This document shows, one piece after another, positions 11,375 to 22,158 of a DNA stretch of 64,000 bases; the first letter of the stretch is position 1, and each line of letters opens with the position of its first letter. Where the stretch lies: positions 51,406,581 through 51,470,580 of the forward strand of contig OX442314.1 in NCBI GenBank assembly GCA_949358305.1. The letters are read 5' to 3'. The position numbers were made by a program, and so were the translations under genes. This DNA is from Strigamia acuminata. Its lineage: Eukaryota > Arthropoda > Chilopoda > Geophilomorpha > Linotaeniidae. The notes under the pieces were generated by a model that had not been told where the DNA came from, did not search any database, and saw nothing but the letters and a program-made list of their open reading frames with translations.

Positions 11375-12004
11375 TTAAATATACTTGTACGATTTAAACA
11401 CAAAGTAAGTAATTAGAATGAATAATGAAATAAGAATGAATATGCTCGTGATGAACTGACGGATGGCTGCTAATCGTTTGGCGTGAGCGATTGACGTGGC
11501 TTCCGCGTTGATCCGGAATTGGACGTGGGCCTCAGTCCACGTCTCGGTCCTTGTCACGTGAGCTGGAACGTCTGGGATGGCGAATAATTCTAAATACGCT
11601 GGCCCATTGCTCGACTTGTTGACGGAATCGTCCGGAGCTATATCGTTCAGCTCGGGGATGGGGTTCAATGGAACGGTTCCACTCATGTGAGCAGATACAC
11701 AACGTAAACGGAATTCTGTTAAATTAATCAGGAATTCCCATGAATTAGTTACGCTTACGTCGGGCAGCTTGGTGAGATTCACTTCTTCGATCCTTCGCTT
11801 GCTGCGGCGTCGGATGAGGGTCGAAGCCGTGGCTGACTGGATTCTCGTGACTCTTTCAATGGCGAAGAGTTTTAGCCCTAACTTCTTGGCGGTGAAGTTA
11901 CTAGCCGAAAGTGACTCGAAATAACCGTGTGTTACTTTAAGTGATGAGTCCAAAATCCAAGTAGAAAACTTCTCCAAACAAACAAGATTTGTAGCAAAAT
12001 GCAA
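11375..12004 (-). CDS. Hypothetical protein with C-terminal membrane segment
   Basis: A 209-codon minus-strand ORF of unrecognised family. Its last 35 residues contain a strongly hydrophobic stretch (FITSIFILISLFILITYFVF) followed by a short basic tail, which would make a single C-terminal membrane anchor. An overlapping ORF upstream in another frame (12183-11932) also reads protein-like, so the true gene may extend further right with a frame change or intron. It may be a decayed transposon or host gene fragment. Confidence 0.35.
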   Translation of the reverse strand: MHFATNLVCLEKFSTWILDSSLKVTHGYFESLSASNFTAKKLGLKLFAIERVTRIQSATASTLIRRRSKRRIEEVNLTKLPDVSVTNSWEFLINLTEFRLRCVSAHMSGTVPLNPIPELNDIAPDDSVNKSSNGPAYLELFAIPDVPAHVTRTETWTEAHVQFRINAEATSIAHAKRLAAIRQFITSIFILISLFILITYFVFKSYKYI

Positions 12005-12345
12005 GAGTGTTTTTGGGAGGTTGTTTCAGGTTCAGATTTCAAGTTAGACTGAAGCTCAGAGAGGATGCTCCTCATGCCAACAGGATGTAGCATTTCCTGT
12101 AGCCCTGGATTTCCACAGTCCCCACCAAAATTATAGGGGCTACATCCTGTGATACCGAGATAATCTTGCAACTCTTTTAACACTAAATATGTATATTACA
12201 AAGTTATAGTTTTAAGAAAATTTGTTTATTCATGGTAATTTTGGGATTACCAATTCAATTACTTTGTTAATGTTGTTAAATACATTATGGCATACAATAT
12301 AACAATAATACACATTACACAATGTCCAGAACATGTGATGTAACA

Positions 12346-12465
12346 AATCCCTACTCGCCTGAAATGAACTCTGTTGCCGAAAGAGCAAATAGAACAATTT
12401 TAGAAGGAACTCCTGCCATGATGTTCGAGAATAGTTTCCCCCCAGTACTTATGGGCTGAGTTGGT
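12346..12465 (+). pseudogene. Ty1/Copia integrase fragment (catalytic Glu region)
   Basis: The plus strand reads SPEMNSVAERANRTILEG, matching the P..N.VAER.NRT.LE block that holds the third catalytic residue of Copia integrase, followed by a short stretch and a stop. It is on the opposite strand to the Copia fragment at 9.6-10.2 kb, so they are separate remnants. Confidence 0.65.
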
Positions 12466-12925
12466 ATACTGTGTCCTTCCTCAAGAATAGAGAAAACTTC
12501 ACTGGAAACAATCCGCGCATATATCATCAGGAATGACTTGCAGAAAATACGAAAGAGATAAAATAAAATGAAAATAAAATAAGAAGTTGGAAGAGTTAAA
12601 AAGTTAAAGAAAAAGGGGTGAGGTAGAAACAAAGATGAATTAGCAACAATGTGATGCGCATTGAACTCCTTTGCGCATACATTGAACAGAATAAATAAGT
12701 AGAAAGAAATAGGATAAACAAATGAGGAAAAGTATGAAATAAAAAGTAAGAAATGGGATAATTAAGGAAAAAATAGATGGGATGAAAACCATGCCCGTCA
12801 CAAAGTTACGAGGTATGATCAGAAACTCAAACTGAAACGATACTACGATTCTATCCAAATTTGAAAGAATATTTTGTAATTGTAAGTCGGACAAATTTGG
12901 GTTTTCTTGCAATGCAACCATAGCC

Positions 12926-13018
12926 AGCTATAAAAAATACAAATACAAATACAAAATACAAATAAAAGTACAAAATACAAAATACAAGTACAAAATACAA
13001 ATACAAAATACAAAGACA
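12926..13018. repeat. ACAAAT/ACAAA simple repeat
   Basis: Irregular tandem repetition of TACAAA and TACAAAA units over about 90 bp. Confidence 0.9.
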
Positions 13019-13487
13019 TCTGGCGCAAAATCTGCCAAGATCATTTCAGCGATAATACGTAAGTGGTTGGCTGCGGCCATTTGCTTTTCATTTGACTTTG
13101 TACACCCATTTTGATTTTATTGCCTTTATTCCTTTTGGCAAATTTTTCTCTTCCCATACTCCTTGTTTATGCATATATTTTATTTCTTCATCCATTGCAA
13201 GTTTCCATTCTCTGTGTTCGCCCGATTTTTGTCAAATCACAGTCGTAGTAAAGCATCCAAAATGCGTGGTGTTTGGTAGCAAAATGTGTTTTAAGCAATG
13301 TCAGGGTTTGAATACCCCTAAATTCATGTCTTTTGTTTGTTTACCAAGTATTGTTGTACTTATTCTTGCTGTTATCCGGGAGGTTGTAATTTCTTCATTT
13401 TGGAAAATGCAACAAACTACCGTGGGACGGCGCTACCATGGTGCAGAACGGAACGTAATACACACGTTTTTTGAAATAACGGCGCTT

Positions 13488-13497
13488 GAACCAATCA
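13488..13497 (+). promoter_or_regulatory. CCAAT box, now displaced from PLRG1
   Basis: GAACCAATCAGG lies immediately left of the MITE. Without the MITE it would be about 50 bp upstream of the TATA-like TATACAAGG. The assignment to PLRG1 is inference. Confidence 0.35.
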
Positions 13498-13506
13498 GGA
13501 TCAAGC

Positions 13507-14265
13507 CGAGGGGGGCGACATTCGACCGAATCTCTGACAATGGCTTCCGAATCCCGCCCGAATCTTTCCGAATCCCACCCGAATCTTTCCGAATCCCACC
13601 CGAATCTTTCCGAATCCCACCGAATCTTCGAATCTCGAATCTTTAAGTTGTATACAAATCGAGAAAAATAAAAACAAAATTTATGATTAAAAAATGTAAT
13701 AATATTTTTACAAGAAACTTCCTTGAAATTGTCCTTGAAATTGTCCGTAAAATCATCATCGGAAGAAATTATACCTGCGCACCTCGCTGCGCGGTATCTG
13801 CGCATGCGCATTTACGATTTAGCGCGAACTTCAAATTAATCCCGGAATCGAGCCCGGAATTCATCATTGTTCGCAATTGTGATTGCATTTGATTGCGTGC
13901 TATTTTACCTCGTATTTTACCACATTTCACTAAGAGTTAAAATTAAAATTAAAAAACATTCCCACTTCACTAAATTTATTTGAAAAAAATCATATGAATC
14001 TTTCTGAATCCCATCCGAATCCCGCCGAATCCCACCGAATCCCGCCGAATCCCACCGAATCCCATCCGAATCTCCCCGAATCTCATTCGAATCCCCCCCG
14101 AATCCCCCGAATCTATCCGAATCCCCCCGAATCCCAGCCGAATCCCCCGAATCTTTCCGAATCTTTCCGAATCTTTCCGAATCTTTCCGAATCCCATCCG
14201 AATCTTTCGAATTCCAAAGAAGATTCGAATCTCTGACAAGCAGATTCTGATTGTCGCACCCCTCG
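13507..14265. mobile_element. hAT-like MITE, copy 2, complete (759 bp)
   Basis: It starts CGAGGGGGGCGACA and ends TGTCGCACCCCTCG, an inverted repeat with one mismatch. It is flanked on both sides by the 8-bp duplication GATCAAGC (13499-13506 and 14266-14273); an 8-bp duplication is typical of hAT-type transposition. The interior has two arrays of CCGAATC-based short repeats (about 13545-13640 and 13996-14215). It has no coding capacity and is non-autonomous. It lies 81 bp upstream of the PLRG1 start codon. Confidence 0.9.
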
Positions 14266-14290
14266 GATCAAGCGCATTGTTTTATCCACC

Positions 14291-14297
14291 TATACAA
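14291..14297 (+). promoter_or_regulatory. TATA-like element of PLRG1
   Basis: TATACAAGG sits about 50 bp before the PLRG1 ATG and 26 bp after the MITE end, so the core promoter may be intact while upstream elements are displaced. Confidence 0.35.
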
Positions 14298-14346
14298 GGT
14301 GTTGGCGGGTTTAGTGTTTGTTTTATTCGAAGTTAACTTGAATGAA

Positions 14347-15702
14347 ATGGAGCCGCTTGTACCGCAAGACGTCCAAAAACATTCAATCCATACATTAGTG
14401 TTTCGCTCTTTGAAACGAACACACGACATGTTTCTCTCGGACCAAGCGAAACCGCTGGAAATTGACGAACGAGCGGAAAAAACGAGATTAGCGATTAAAA
14501 AACGAGACGAATACCAGTCCGTCATTCATTTGGCGAACCACCACAAAACGCCGAATCACGAAGAAAATGCGACAACAGCGATCGAACCGACGAGCCAAAA
14601 CGCCGACACCGGCATGGAAATGACCGTTCGTTGCGAAGAAACAACGAAAGCTTTCGCCCCGCTGCACCAACCACAAAGTCTCCTTGCCCGTCACCGTCAG
14701 TCGTCGTCCATGCCCAAACCCCAGTGGCATTCGCCGTGGAAGTTATTCCGCGTCATCAGCGGCCACCTCGGCTGGGTGAGAAGTGTCGCGGTGGAGTCGG
14801 GCAACCGATGGTTCGCCACCGGATCGGCCGATCGCGTCATCAAGATCTGGGACTTGGCGAGCGGCAAGTTGAAATTATCGCTGACGGGACACGTGAGCAC
14901 CGTGCGTGGTCTAGCCGTCAGCAGTAGGCACCCGTATCTGTTTTCGTGCGGTGAGGACAAGCAAGTCAAGTGCTGGGACCTCGAATACAACAAAGTGGTT
15001 CGACACTACCACGGGCATTTGAGCGCGGTTTATGGGTTGGCGCTGCATCCGACGATCGACGTTCTGCTCACGTGCGGCCGGGACTCGACGGCCAGGATTT
15101 GGGACATGCGCAGCAAGGCGAACGTGCACACGTTGAGCGGACACACGAACACGGTTGCTCAAGTCGTGTGCCAGGCGGCGGAACCGCAGGTGTTGACGGC
15201 CAGTCACGATTGCACGATTCGCTTGTGGGATTTGGCGGCCGGCAAGTCGATGGCGTCGTTGACGCATCACAAGAAGAGCGTGCGCGCGTTGGCGGTTCAC
15301 CCGAAGCTCTACATGTTCGCTTCGGGATCGCCGGATAACATCAAACAATGGAAATGCCCGGATGGGAAATTCGTTCAGAATTTGTCGGGACACAACGCCA
15401 TCGTTAATTGCTTGGCGGTGAATTCCGACGGCGTTTTGGTGTCGGGAGGGGATAATGGGACCCTTTTTCTGTGGGATTGGAAGACGGGTTATAATTTCCA
15501 GAGGGTGGAAGCTCCCGTGCAGCCGGGGTCGATGGAGAGCGAGGCGGGAGTTTTCTCGTGCGTTTTTGACCAGAGTGGGACACGGTTGATCACGTGCGAG
15601 GCGGATAAGACGATTAAAATGTACAGGGAGGACGAAACGGCGACAGAAGAGTCGTGTCCGATTAATTGGAAGCCTGATATTTTTAAAAGGAAGCGATATT
15701 AA
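14347..15702 (+). CDS. PLRG1: PLRG1 (pleiotropic regulator 1), intronless
   Basis: PLRG1 is a WD-repeat core component of the Prp19/CDC5L splicing complex in the nucleus. The 451-residue product keeps the family N-terminus ([21 protein letters not shown]), the [21 protein letters not shown] segment that opens the propeller, seven WD repeats (e.g. [55 protein letters not shown]) and the C-terminal [15 protein letters not shown] tail. It is only slightly shorter than typical metazoan PLRG1 because the linker before the propeller is compact. I chose the ATG at 14347 ([12 protein letters not shown]); the frame is open upstream but that part is transposon or leader. The absence of introns suggests retroposition or complete intron loss. 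The reading frame is intact. Confidence 0.93.
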   Translation: MEPLVPQDVQKHSIHTLVFRSLKRTHDMFLSDQAKPLEIDERAEKTRLAIKKRDEYQSVIHLANHHKTPNHEENATTAIEPTSQNADTGMEMTVRCEETTKAFAPLHQPQSLLARHRQSSSMPKPQWHSPWKLFRVISGHLGWVRSVAVESGNRWFATGSADRVIKIWDLASGKLKLSLTGHVSTVRGLAVSSRHPYLFSCGEDKQVKCWDLEYNKVVRHYHGHLSAVYGLALHPTIDVLLTCGRDSTARIWDMRSKANVHTLSGHTNTVAQVVCQAAEPQVLTASHDCTIRLWDLAAGKSMASLTHHKKSVRALAVHPKLYMFASGSPDNIKQWKCPDGKFVQNLSGHNAIVNCLAVNSDGVLVSGGDNGTLFLWDWKTGYNFQRVEAPVQPGSMESEAGVFSCVFDQSGTRLITCEADKTIKMYREDETATEESCPINWKPDIFKRKRY

Positions 15703-15758
15703 GGTTAAATTGAATTTATAGTTTAAAAAATCGACCTGACACTGATTCCCAATAGAGA

Positions 15759-15764
15759 AATAAA
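15759..15764 (+). promoter_or_regulatory. Poly(A) signal of PLRG1
   Basis: AATAAA lies 57 bp downstream of the stop codon. Confidence 0.5.
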
Positions 15765-15948
15765 AAAATTTGAACAAAAATTTTTTCTTTTGTTGTATTT
15801 TTTATTTTAACGTGACGGTATCGACAAGTTTTGTACAATTTTGTGAAATAATATTTTGGGTTCTGTAATAACCGCAGAAATAAGTGATAATTTCGGAATT
15901 AGGAAAGTAGTGCCCCCTGATAGCGAAATCAAAAATATTATTTAGTTG

Positions 15949-16025
15949 GAAGATTGATTCTATCATTACGTGTGCCCGTGTTTTACGGATTGTAAACCCC
16001 GTGTAATATAACCGTAGTGATGGCA
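15949..16025 (+). repeat. Recurrent noncoding unit, block 1, copy 3
   Basis: GAAGATTG at 15949 and TGTAAACCCCGTG ending at 16003, with the internal CCGTGTTTTACGG hairpin. An outer 9-bp inverted repeat, ACGTGTGCC / GGCACACGT, encloses the block. It begins 247 bp after the PLRG1 stop. Without the hAT insertion it would lie about 250 bp from copy 4. Confidence 0.45.
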
Positions 16026-16499
16026 CACGTTTAGAGCAGAGGCCTACCGTACCGACCGGTAAGTTGGATTTGGGCGAGGTTGGTCTCTCGATGGATTTGA
16101 TTATGTCCAGAAAGTGTAAAATGGATTATAATTTCAATGTTGCACCTAGGGTTTCTCTACCGGTATTTACCGGTATTAAAAACCGGTAATTTTTGCGGAA
16201 ATACCGAATACCGAATACCGTTTTTATTTCAGTATTGGTACCGGTTTTTATTGTTAGATGTCACTGCGATAGTGACATTTAAAACAAACATTGAATGTGT
16301 TGATTTTGGTGTGAACTTTGCCCACATCAAAGTTAAAAATAAATCAGGCAGTAGTGACTCGTGCATCGTGCCATTGTGTGATCTGTCATCTCAAGTGTGT
16401 TTAAAAAATAAATACACTTTTATTTCAAGGTATGGTTAATGATAAATTTTGTAAATTTATACTCATTACAGGGTTTTAACTTTTAGAAAAGTGTAACCA

Positions 16500-16635
16500 T
16501 GTCATCAGTGTGGCAATATTTTGATAAACTGGAGAAGAAAGATGCAATTAATTCTGTAAAACCAGTGAGCGAACCTTTTTCATTGCCAGTAATTTTTGTA
16601 CTAAAATCAGATCAAGATTGTCTGATCAATCTTTG
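16500..16635 (+). pseudogene. hAT transposase N-terminal (BED finger) fragment
   Basis: The ORF starting at 16500 opens with SSVWQYFDKLEKKDAI, the typical start of a BED zinc finger in hAT transposases (S.VW.YF.K), then loses the Cys/His ligands and stops after about 44 codons. Most of the transposase is deleted. Confidence 0.6.
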
Positions 16636-16702
16636 AATGCGCTTGTATTTTGAAAATTTTACTTTTTAAAAAAGGAAAATAAAAATAAAAATATTTAACA
16701 TT

Positions 16703-16707
16703 GTATG
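16703..16707. repeat. Target-site duplication GTATG of nested LTR element
   Basis: GTATG directly precedes the left LTR and recurs directly after the right LTR at 22159-22163. Confidence 0.9.
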
Positions 16708-16923
16708 TGCAGTGTTTTGCAATGTTTACCTTTAAATTGATAACAATGTTTTGAGTCTTTCTGTTGATTGCAATAATTGATAATTGCCACGGCAAACAAT
16801 ATGATGTAACCAGAGCAACCAAGTTCTGGAATCCAGTGTATAAATTGAGTTGAATAAATGAGTGGAGCTGTGATAAGGTCTCTGATGTGAAATGACTGAG
16901 TTATTGCCGTGTGGAACGATTCA
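16708..16923 (+). repeat. Left (5') LTR of nested element
   Basis: 216 bp, beginning TGCAGTG and ending GATTCA, matching 21943-22158. Confidence 0.92.
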
Positions 16924-17276
16924 ATGGTATCCACGATTTGCGGATGAGCGCCGCAATATCTGAGACTGTGAGTAGTTATTGGACATTAATCGCGATTTTG
17001 TGTATTTTCGGCCGTGTTTCGGGGTCGATTTTCGCCCGGCGATCCCGTGGAAGTCGCAGACGAGCGACGATCGTCGAGGCAACGTTTCGTAGCATCACAG
17101 AGAAGCCTCACGCCAGTGGGACGAGGCGAAAAAGCGATTTTGAGGACGAATTTCGAGGGCGAATCACGAGGACGATTCGAAAACGGGAATTTCGAACGAG
17201 AATTTCGAAGACAAGGCGAATTTCGGACGAGAATTTCGAAGATAAGTCACGTAATAAGTCGATTTTTGAGTGAGCC

Positions 17277-18380
17277 ATGGCGCAACCCATGTTAGGGAAC
17301 CTCCCGCCGTTCAAAGGAGCGACGTGGCAGGAATGGCTCACGTGGAAAGAAATGTTAGTTCAATACGTGAAATTGAACGACGTCGAGAAGGACAAGCAAG
17401 CGGCGCTTCTTTTGACCACGGTGGGAACATCGATGTATGATAAGATAAAGAGGTTGCTGCACCCGAAGGAGATAGCGACGCTCGGTTTGGAGGCGATCGT
17501 CGAGGCGGTCGATTTGCACTTCAAAACCGTTGATACACCGTACATGGCACGCCAGCGATTTGGGGCAAAGAGACGCAAGCAAGGAGAGTCGGTGGACTCG
17601 TACATTGCTGACCTGCGCGTGTTGGCGCAGCGTTGCAACTTTTTGACGAAGGACGAGACCGACAACGCGATAGTCGAGCAGGTGGTTCGCGGCATCAAAA
17701 ACCCAGTTTTGGTGCGCGAAATTTTGCTCAACATGCCGTTGACCGTTTTGGAGGTGACGAAACGTGCGGTGGCGCACGAGATGGCGCACATGGCGGCCGA
17801 AAGCAAAGATGAAGCTTTGCCTGTAGTTGATTCGGACAGCGCTCCGTCGACTTCTGCTGTGGTGCTGCAGACTACGGCGAATTTCCGGCGGAATGGCCAG
17901 AGAGGACGGGGTCAGACGTTTGGCCCGCCGACGCCAGCAAGTACATCAGTAGGGCGAGGCGGACGAGGTGGCGGCTTTCAGCGACCTTGGCGCGGGCGCC
18001 AGGAGTCGACTAGGGCACGGACAGGACGATCGTTCAAACGTGACGGCACTCCGATGCAGTGTTTCAGGTGCGGCGGCCCCCACTTTGTGAGGGACTGTCC
18101 GTACGACCCCCTTTTTGGGCCATCCGGCGCGCCCATTCCGAAGACGACGGGCAGATTGACTGGTAATTGGGTTAGAACTGGAGGAGAAGCTGACCAAACC
18201 TGCCCCATGGTGTCATTTCCGACGGATACCGACGGTGCGAGTGGCGGTGGTGTGCCAGAGGAGAACTGGCGGCAACGTCATCCAGGAGCAAGAAGAGGAA
18301 GACTACGCGCTGTTCCAGTTGGGCAGCTCTCGAGCGCGTCCACCTCCTTTGATGGTTCATGTACTGGTGAACACTTTTAA
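17277..18380 (+). CDS. Gag of nested Ty3/Gypsy-type element
   Basis: A 367-aa protein. The N-terminal two thirds resemble a retrotransposon capsid (FKGATWQEWLTWKEM near the start; QGESVDSYIADLRVLAQRC around residue 105-125). A basic RG-rich linker follows, then one CCHC zinc knuckle (C-F-R-C-G-G-P-H-F-V-R-D-C, about residues 262-274). It would assemble the particle and bind genomic RNA. The leader from the LTR to the ATG is about 350 nt and contains repeats of GAATTTCGA. The stop is followed by Pol in another frame that already overlaps Gag by about 145 nt. Confidence 0.88.
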   Translation: MAQPMLGNLPPFKGATWQEWLTWKEMLVQYVKLNDVEKDKQAALLLTTVGTSMYDKIKRLLHPKEIATLGLEAIVEAVDLHFKTVDTPYMARQRFGAKRRKQGESVDSYIADLRVLAQRCNFLTKDETDNAIVEQVVRGIKNPVLVREILLNMPLTVLEVTKRAVAHEMAHMAAESKDEALPVVDSDSAPSTSAVVLQTTANFRRNGQRGRGQTFGPPTPASTSVGRGGRGGGFQRPWRGRQESTRARTGRSFKRDGTPMQCFRCGGPHFVRDCPYDPLFGPSGAPIPKTTGRLTGNWVRTGGEADQTCPMVSFPTDTDGASGGGVPEENWRQRHPGARRGRLRAVPVGQLSSASTSFDGSCTGEHF

Positions 18381-20310
18381 TTTTGACTTTTTACTAGATA
18401 CGGGGAGCGAACTTTCCATCCTCAACGTCAATGATTGCAACATTTTGCTCACGAGAGGGCTGATTGACATGCGAGATATTAAGGTGACTACAGTTAGACT
18501 TTATGCATACCAGCAGCAACCCGTCGAGGTATTGGGTGTGGTGCAAGTTCATTTGACCATCGCAGGGAAGTTAAAGTTTGTTAGATTTATAGTGGTGGGA
18601 AAATTGGGCCCCAGCTTGATTGGAAGAGATCTGGTGTCCCTGTTTGGTTGGCAAACAATTTCCAGCGCCCTTACCCCTAATGTATATGGCACGACGCGGG
18701 GGGGTCCGCGAGAGGACAGTGCAGGACTTGAACGAGAATTGGTGGGACAGTTGTCAACTGGGCATGTTTTGGGGTCGGCGGAGTCGACATTGAAGACGCT
18801 GTTGGATCGTTACAAGGGCGTGTTCCGCAAGGGCCTGGGCACGTACACTGGTAAGCCGGTGGAGCTCGTGTTGCGACCAGATGCTGTGCCCAAATTTTTT
18901 AGGCCTAGGCCGGTTCCCTTGCCCCTGAGACCAGCGGTGGCAAAAGAGATCGATCGCTTAGTGGCGGAGGGGGTGTTTCAACCTGTCCCTTTCACAGAGT
19001 GGGCCACGCCGTTGGTGACCGTGGTAAAAAAGGACGGGAGTGTCCGACTCTGCGGCGATTACCGCTCGACGGTCAACTCCAGCCTTCAGCCCGACCCTTA
19101 CCCATTACCTAAAATTTCGGATTTGTTGGCCTCGATCGGGAGAGCCAGATTTTTTAGTGTGTTGGACATGCGACACGCGTACCAACAGATACCTCTATCT
19201 GCCCGGTCAGCGGAGATAGCCGCGGTCAGCACTGAGAAGGGGGTGATGGCGGTCACTCGTTTACCTTTTGGGACGATGCCGTCCGCGGGGAAGTTCCAGC
19301 GGATAATTGTGTTGGTGTTGGACGGCATAGTCCATATCTTTATTTATTTGGACGACATACTTGTCGCTACTTGGACTCTTGAGGAGCACTTTGAGGTATT
19401 AGAAGAAGTATTTAAACGGTTGGCTAGTAAGGGTTTACGTCTTGCCCTGGAGAAGTGCGAGTTCTGCAAAGAGAGGGTGGATTTTTTGGGTTTTACAGTG
19501 AGTGAGCGCGGTGTGGAACCCATCACATCGAAGATTGAGGCGGTGGTGGCGATTCCCCCACCGCAGGACGTGAAGCAGCTGCGCACTTTCCTCGGCATGG
19601 TGGCCTTTTACTCGGCGTTTGTGTCCAAATTAGCGGACCATGCGGCGCCACTTTATGAGTTGTTGTGTACGGATGCTGTGTGGACCTGGAACCAGCGCAG
19701 GCAGGAGGCTTTTGATACGATCAAGCAAGCGCTGGCAAGAGCCCCAGTACTCACTTTTTACGATTTGGTGCGACCTTTGACGATTGCGACCGACGCTTCG
19801 CCTTATGGCGTAGGGGCAGTTTTGGCCCATGTGGGGCAGCGAGAATGCGAAGAATGCGAGAATGACTATAGTTTGGTGTATAGAAAGGGGGAGCAAAACC
19901 AAAATGCAGATACTCTCAGCAGATTCCCCATTGGCCAGTCGCGCGAGGAAGTGGAAGAGTGGCCACTGTTCCTAATCGAACTTGAGAGGGGGGAGCTGCT
20001 GTTGGCAGCCGACGTGGCGGTGGCTACGAGTAGTGATGCCGACTTGAAAATGGTGGTGGCAGCGGTTCGTGCAGGGAATCCCCATTTAATTAAACATTTG
20101 AGGGACTTTTGGGTGAAGTTTGAGGAGTTCAACGTTGTGGCTGGTGTGCTGATGTGGGGCGACCGCGTGGTGGTGCCTTTGAGCTTGCGGCAAAAGATGC
20201 TGCGGCTGCTCCACGAGGGCCACCCCGGGATCGTAACTATGAAGAAGCGAGCCAGGAGTGTGGTTTGGTGGCCAGCCATGACACCACAAATTGTGACTTT
20301 GTGCAAGCTT
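18235..20310 (+). pseudogene. Pol N-terminal part: protease, RT, deleted RNase H
   Basis: The frame overlaps the end of gag in the +1 direction. The protease has the LLDTGSELS active-site block, and RT has the VRLCGDYR, LPFGTMPS and IYLDDILVA blocks. RNase H begins normally (TIATDASPYGVGAVLAH) but jumps within about 20 codons to YRKGEQNQNADTLSRFP. Roughly 80 residues, including most catalytic positions, are therefore missing; the junction is in a GCGAGAATGCGAAGAATGCG repeat (about 19840-19862). The integrase His-His part (HEGHPG) is read before the frame is lost near 20300. Confidence 0.85.
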
Positions 20311-21833
20311 GTGCTGTTTGCGCTCAAAATAGAGTTCTGCCAGCGAGGGCAATTCCGATTTCGTGGCCGCGCGCGGAGGAACCGTGGGCGCGCATTCACA
20401 TTGATTACGCCGGACCCATCCAGAAAAAGATGGTGCTGGTACTGGTAGACGCGTTTTCTGGGTGGGTGGAGGCGCGAGTGGTGACTGTGGCAACGTCGGC
20501 ATCGACAATTTTGGTGTTGCGACGGATCTTCAGCTCCTTCGGGTTGCCACACCTGTTAGTGAGTGACAATGGCCCCCAGTTCAGCTCTAGAGAGTTCGCA
20601 TCATTTTTGGCAAAAAATGGCATCGAACACATCTTCTCTCCACCGTACCATCCACAATCTAATGGCACAGCTGAGCAGGCTGTCCGGTGGGTTAAAGATA
20701 AACTGGCGAAATTTACCCAAGGAGACCTGGAACTGAGACTTTTGCGGTTGATACTTTTTCAGCACGCGAACTTTAAGAGTAGGAACAACGAGACACCCGC
20801 CATGAATTTTCTGGGGAGGCAGCTGTTCACACACATCGACTTAGTGCGCCCCAGATTAGGCGCAATGCGCGGCGAAACTAATTTTCATTTCAGAGCATTC
20901 CTGGTTGGCGATTTGGTGTGGTTTCGGTCGTTTCCGACAACCAAGCCACCATGGAGAGCAGGGACGGTGACAGAACGGCGTGGTGATCTCGTTTATGCAC
21001 TGAGGGATGCAGAGTCGGGACGTATTGTGGTGCGGCATGTGAATCACCTCATTGCAAGGATTGAGAGCACTGCAGCTCCTACAGAGAACGCGGCGGAGTT
21101 GGAGCAGCGAGTGGAGCTAAGTTTGGAGACCCAGCCACCGCCTCAGTATTTGAATCGGCGACGACAGGGACAGCGGTTGTTGCCAACGACGGTGGCGACT
21201 TCAACAGTGGTCCTCCAAGCGCCGAGTGCACAAGCGACGACCTCGCAGGCCGCGACAGCGACTCCGACCCAGGCGGCTCCACCAGCGACGATAACGCCGG
21301 CGATTCGACCAGTGGCGGCGACGCCCGTACCAGTTACAACACCTCCGACGTCGCCGGGCACACCCACAGGAGGGCCGGTTCCAACCCCCACCCCCACGAC
21401 ACCACAAGCCCTGATGATCCCCCAAGCAGTGATCGACGAGCAGCAGGCAATTCCACCACGTCAAATCGCGCGCGACCCACCCCAGAGAGTGCGCGCGCGA
21501 GCGACCAGGAACGTGGATGTGAATTATAGAGAGCTGTCGTCGGGGGAGGAGGATGATGAGAGCGATACGGTGATGCCAAACTACCACAATTTGCCACCGG
21601 CGAGACCACCAAAGCGAGGGCTGAAAGTGGCGGAAATGGTCCATTTGGAACCTGTAACGGACCCAGACCAGCCAGGCCCGAGTTCAGCGGCGAATCCGCC
21701 AGCGAGAGAGGCACTTCGGACCGGTGCACCTACAAGGAAGACCAGCACGGAACCAACGCAGCTATACAGCAAGGAGGACGCGGAGCGCACGCGCCTGTTG
21801 CTACGTAGGATGGCGGACAAGAACAAAGAATAG
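20300..21833 (+). pseudogene. Pol C-terminal part: integrase, frameshifted
   Basis: In a different frame from the RT ORF, this supplies the CAVCAQ half of the integrase zinc motif and the catalytic blocks (HIDYAGP, VSDNGPQF, YHPQSNGTAEQAV). A C-terminal GTVTERRGDLVYALRD region follows, then a long Pro/Thr-rich tail and a charged end. The frame change occurs between the two Cys of the HHCC finger, around TTGTGCAAGC at 20298-20310, and a one-base indel explains it. The tail after integrase is unusually long (about 250 residues) and lacks a membrane segment, so it is not an envelope. Confidence 0.85.
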
Positions 21834-21942
21834 GCAGAATCGCATTTCAGATTAAGTCATTTCAAATTGAAAATATTTATTGGTTTTAAACAAAAAATCG
21901 AAATGTTTAGAATTACAAAGGGAGTTTGTATTTGGGGAGGAA

Positions 21943-22158
21943 TGCAGTGTTTTGCAATGTTTACCTTTAAATTGATAACAATGTTTTGAGTCTTTCTGTT
22001 GATTGCAATAATTGATAATTGCCGCGGCAAACAATATGATGTAACCAGAGCAACCAAGTTCTGGAATCCAGTGTATAAATTGAGTTGAATAAATGAGTGG
22101 AGCTGTGATAAGGTCTCTGATGTGAAATGACTGAGTTATTGCCGTGTGGAACGATTCA
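21943..22158 (+). repeat. Right (3') LTR of nested element
   Basis: 216 bp, nearly identical to the left LTR, followed by TSD GTATG at 22159-22163. Confidence 0.92.

Larger units (their letters stand above)
16708..22158 (+). mobile_element. Ty3/Gypsy-type LTR retrotransposon (5,451 bp), defective
   Basis: It is bounded by two 216-bp LTRs (16708-16923 and 21943-22158) that I see differing at one base (A/G in GCCACGG versus GCCGCGG). A purine tract TTGGGGAGGAA precedes the right LTR, and a TGGTATCCACG primer-site-like stretch follows the left LTR by one base; I did not assign the tRNA. The domain order is Gag, protease, RT, RNase H, integrase. Pol is broken by an RNase H deletion and a frameshift. 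Flanked by GTATG on both sides, it is inserted in the hAT remnant. Confidence 0.92.
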
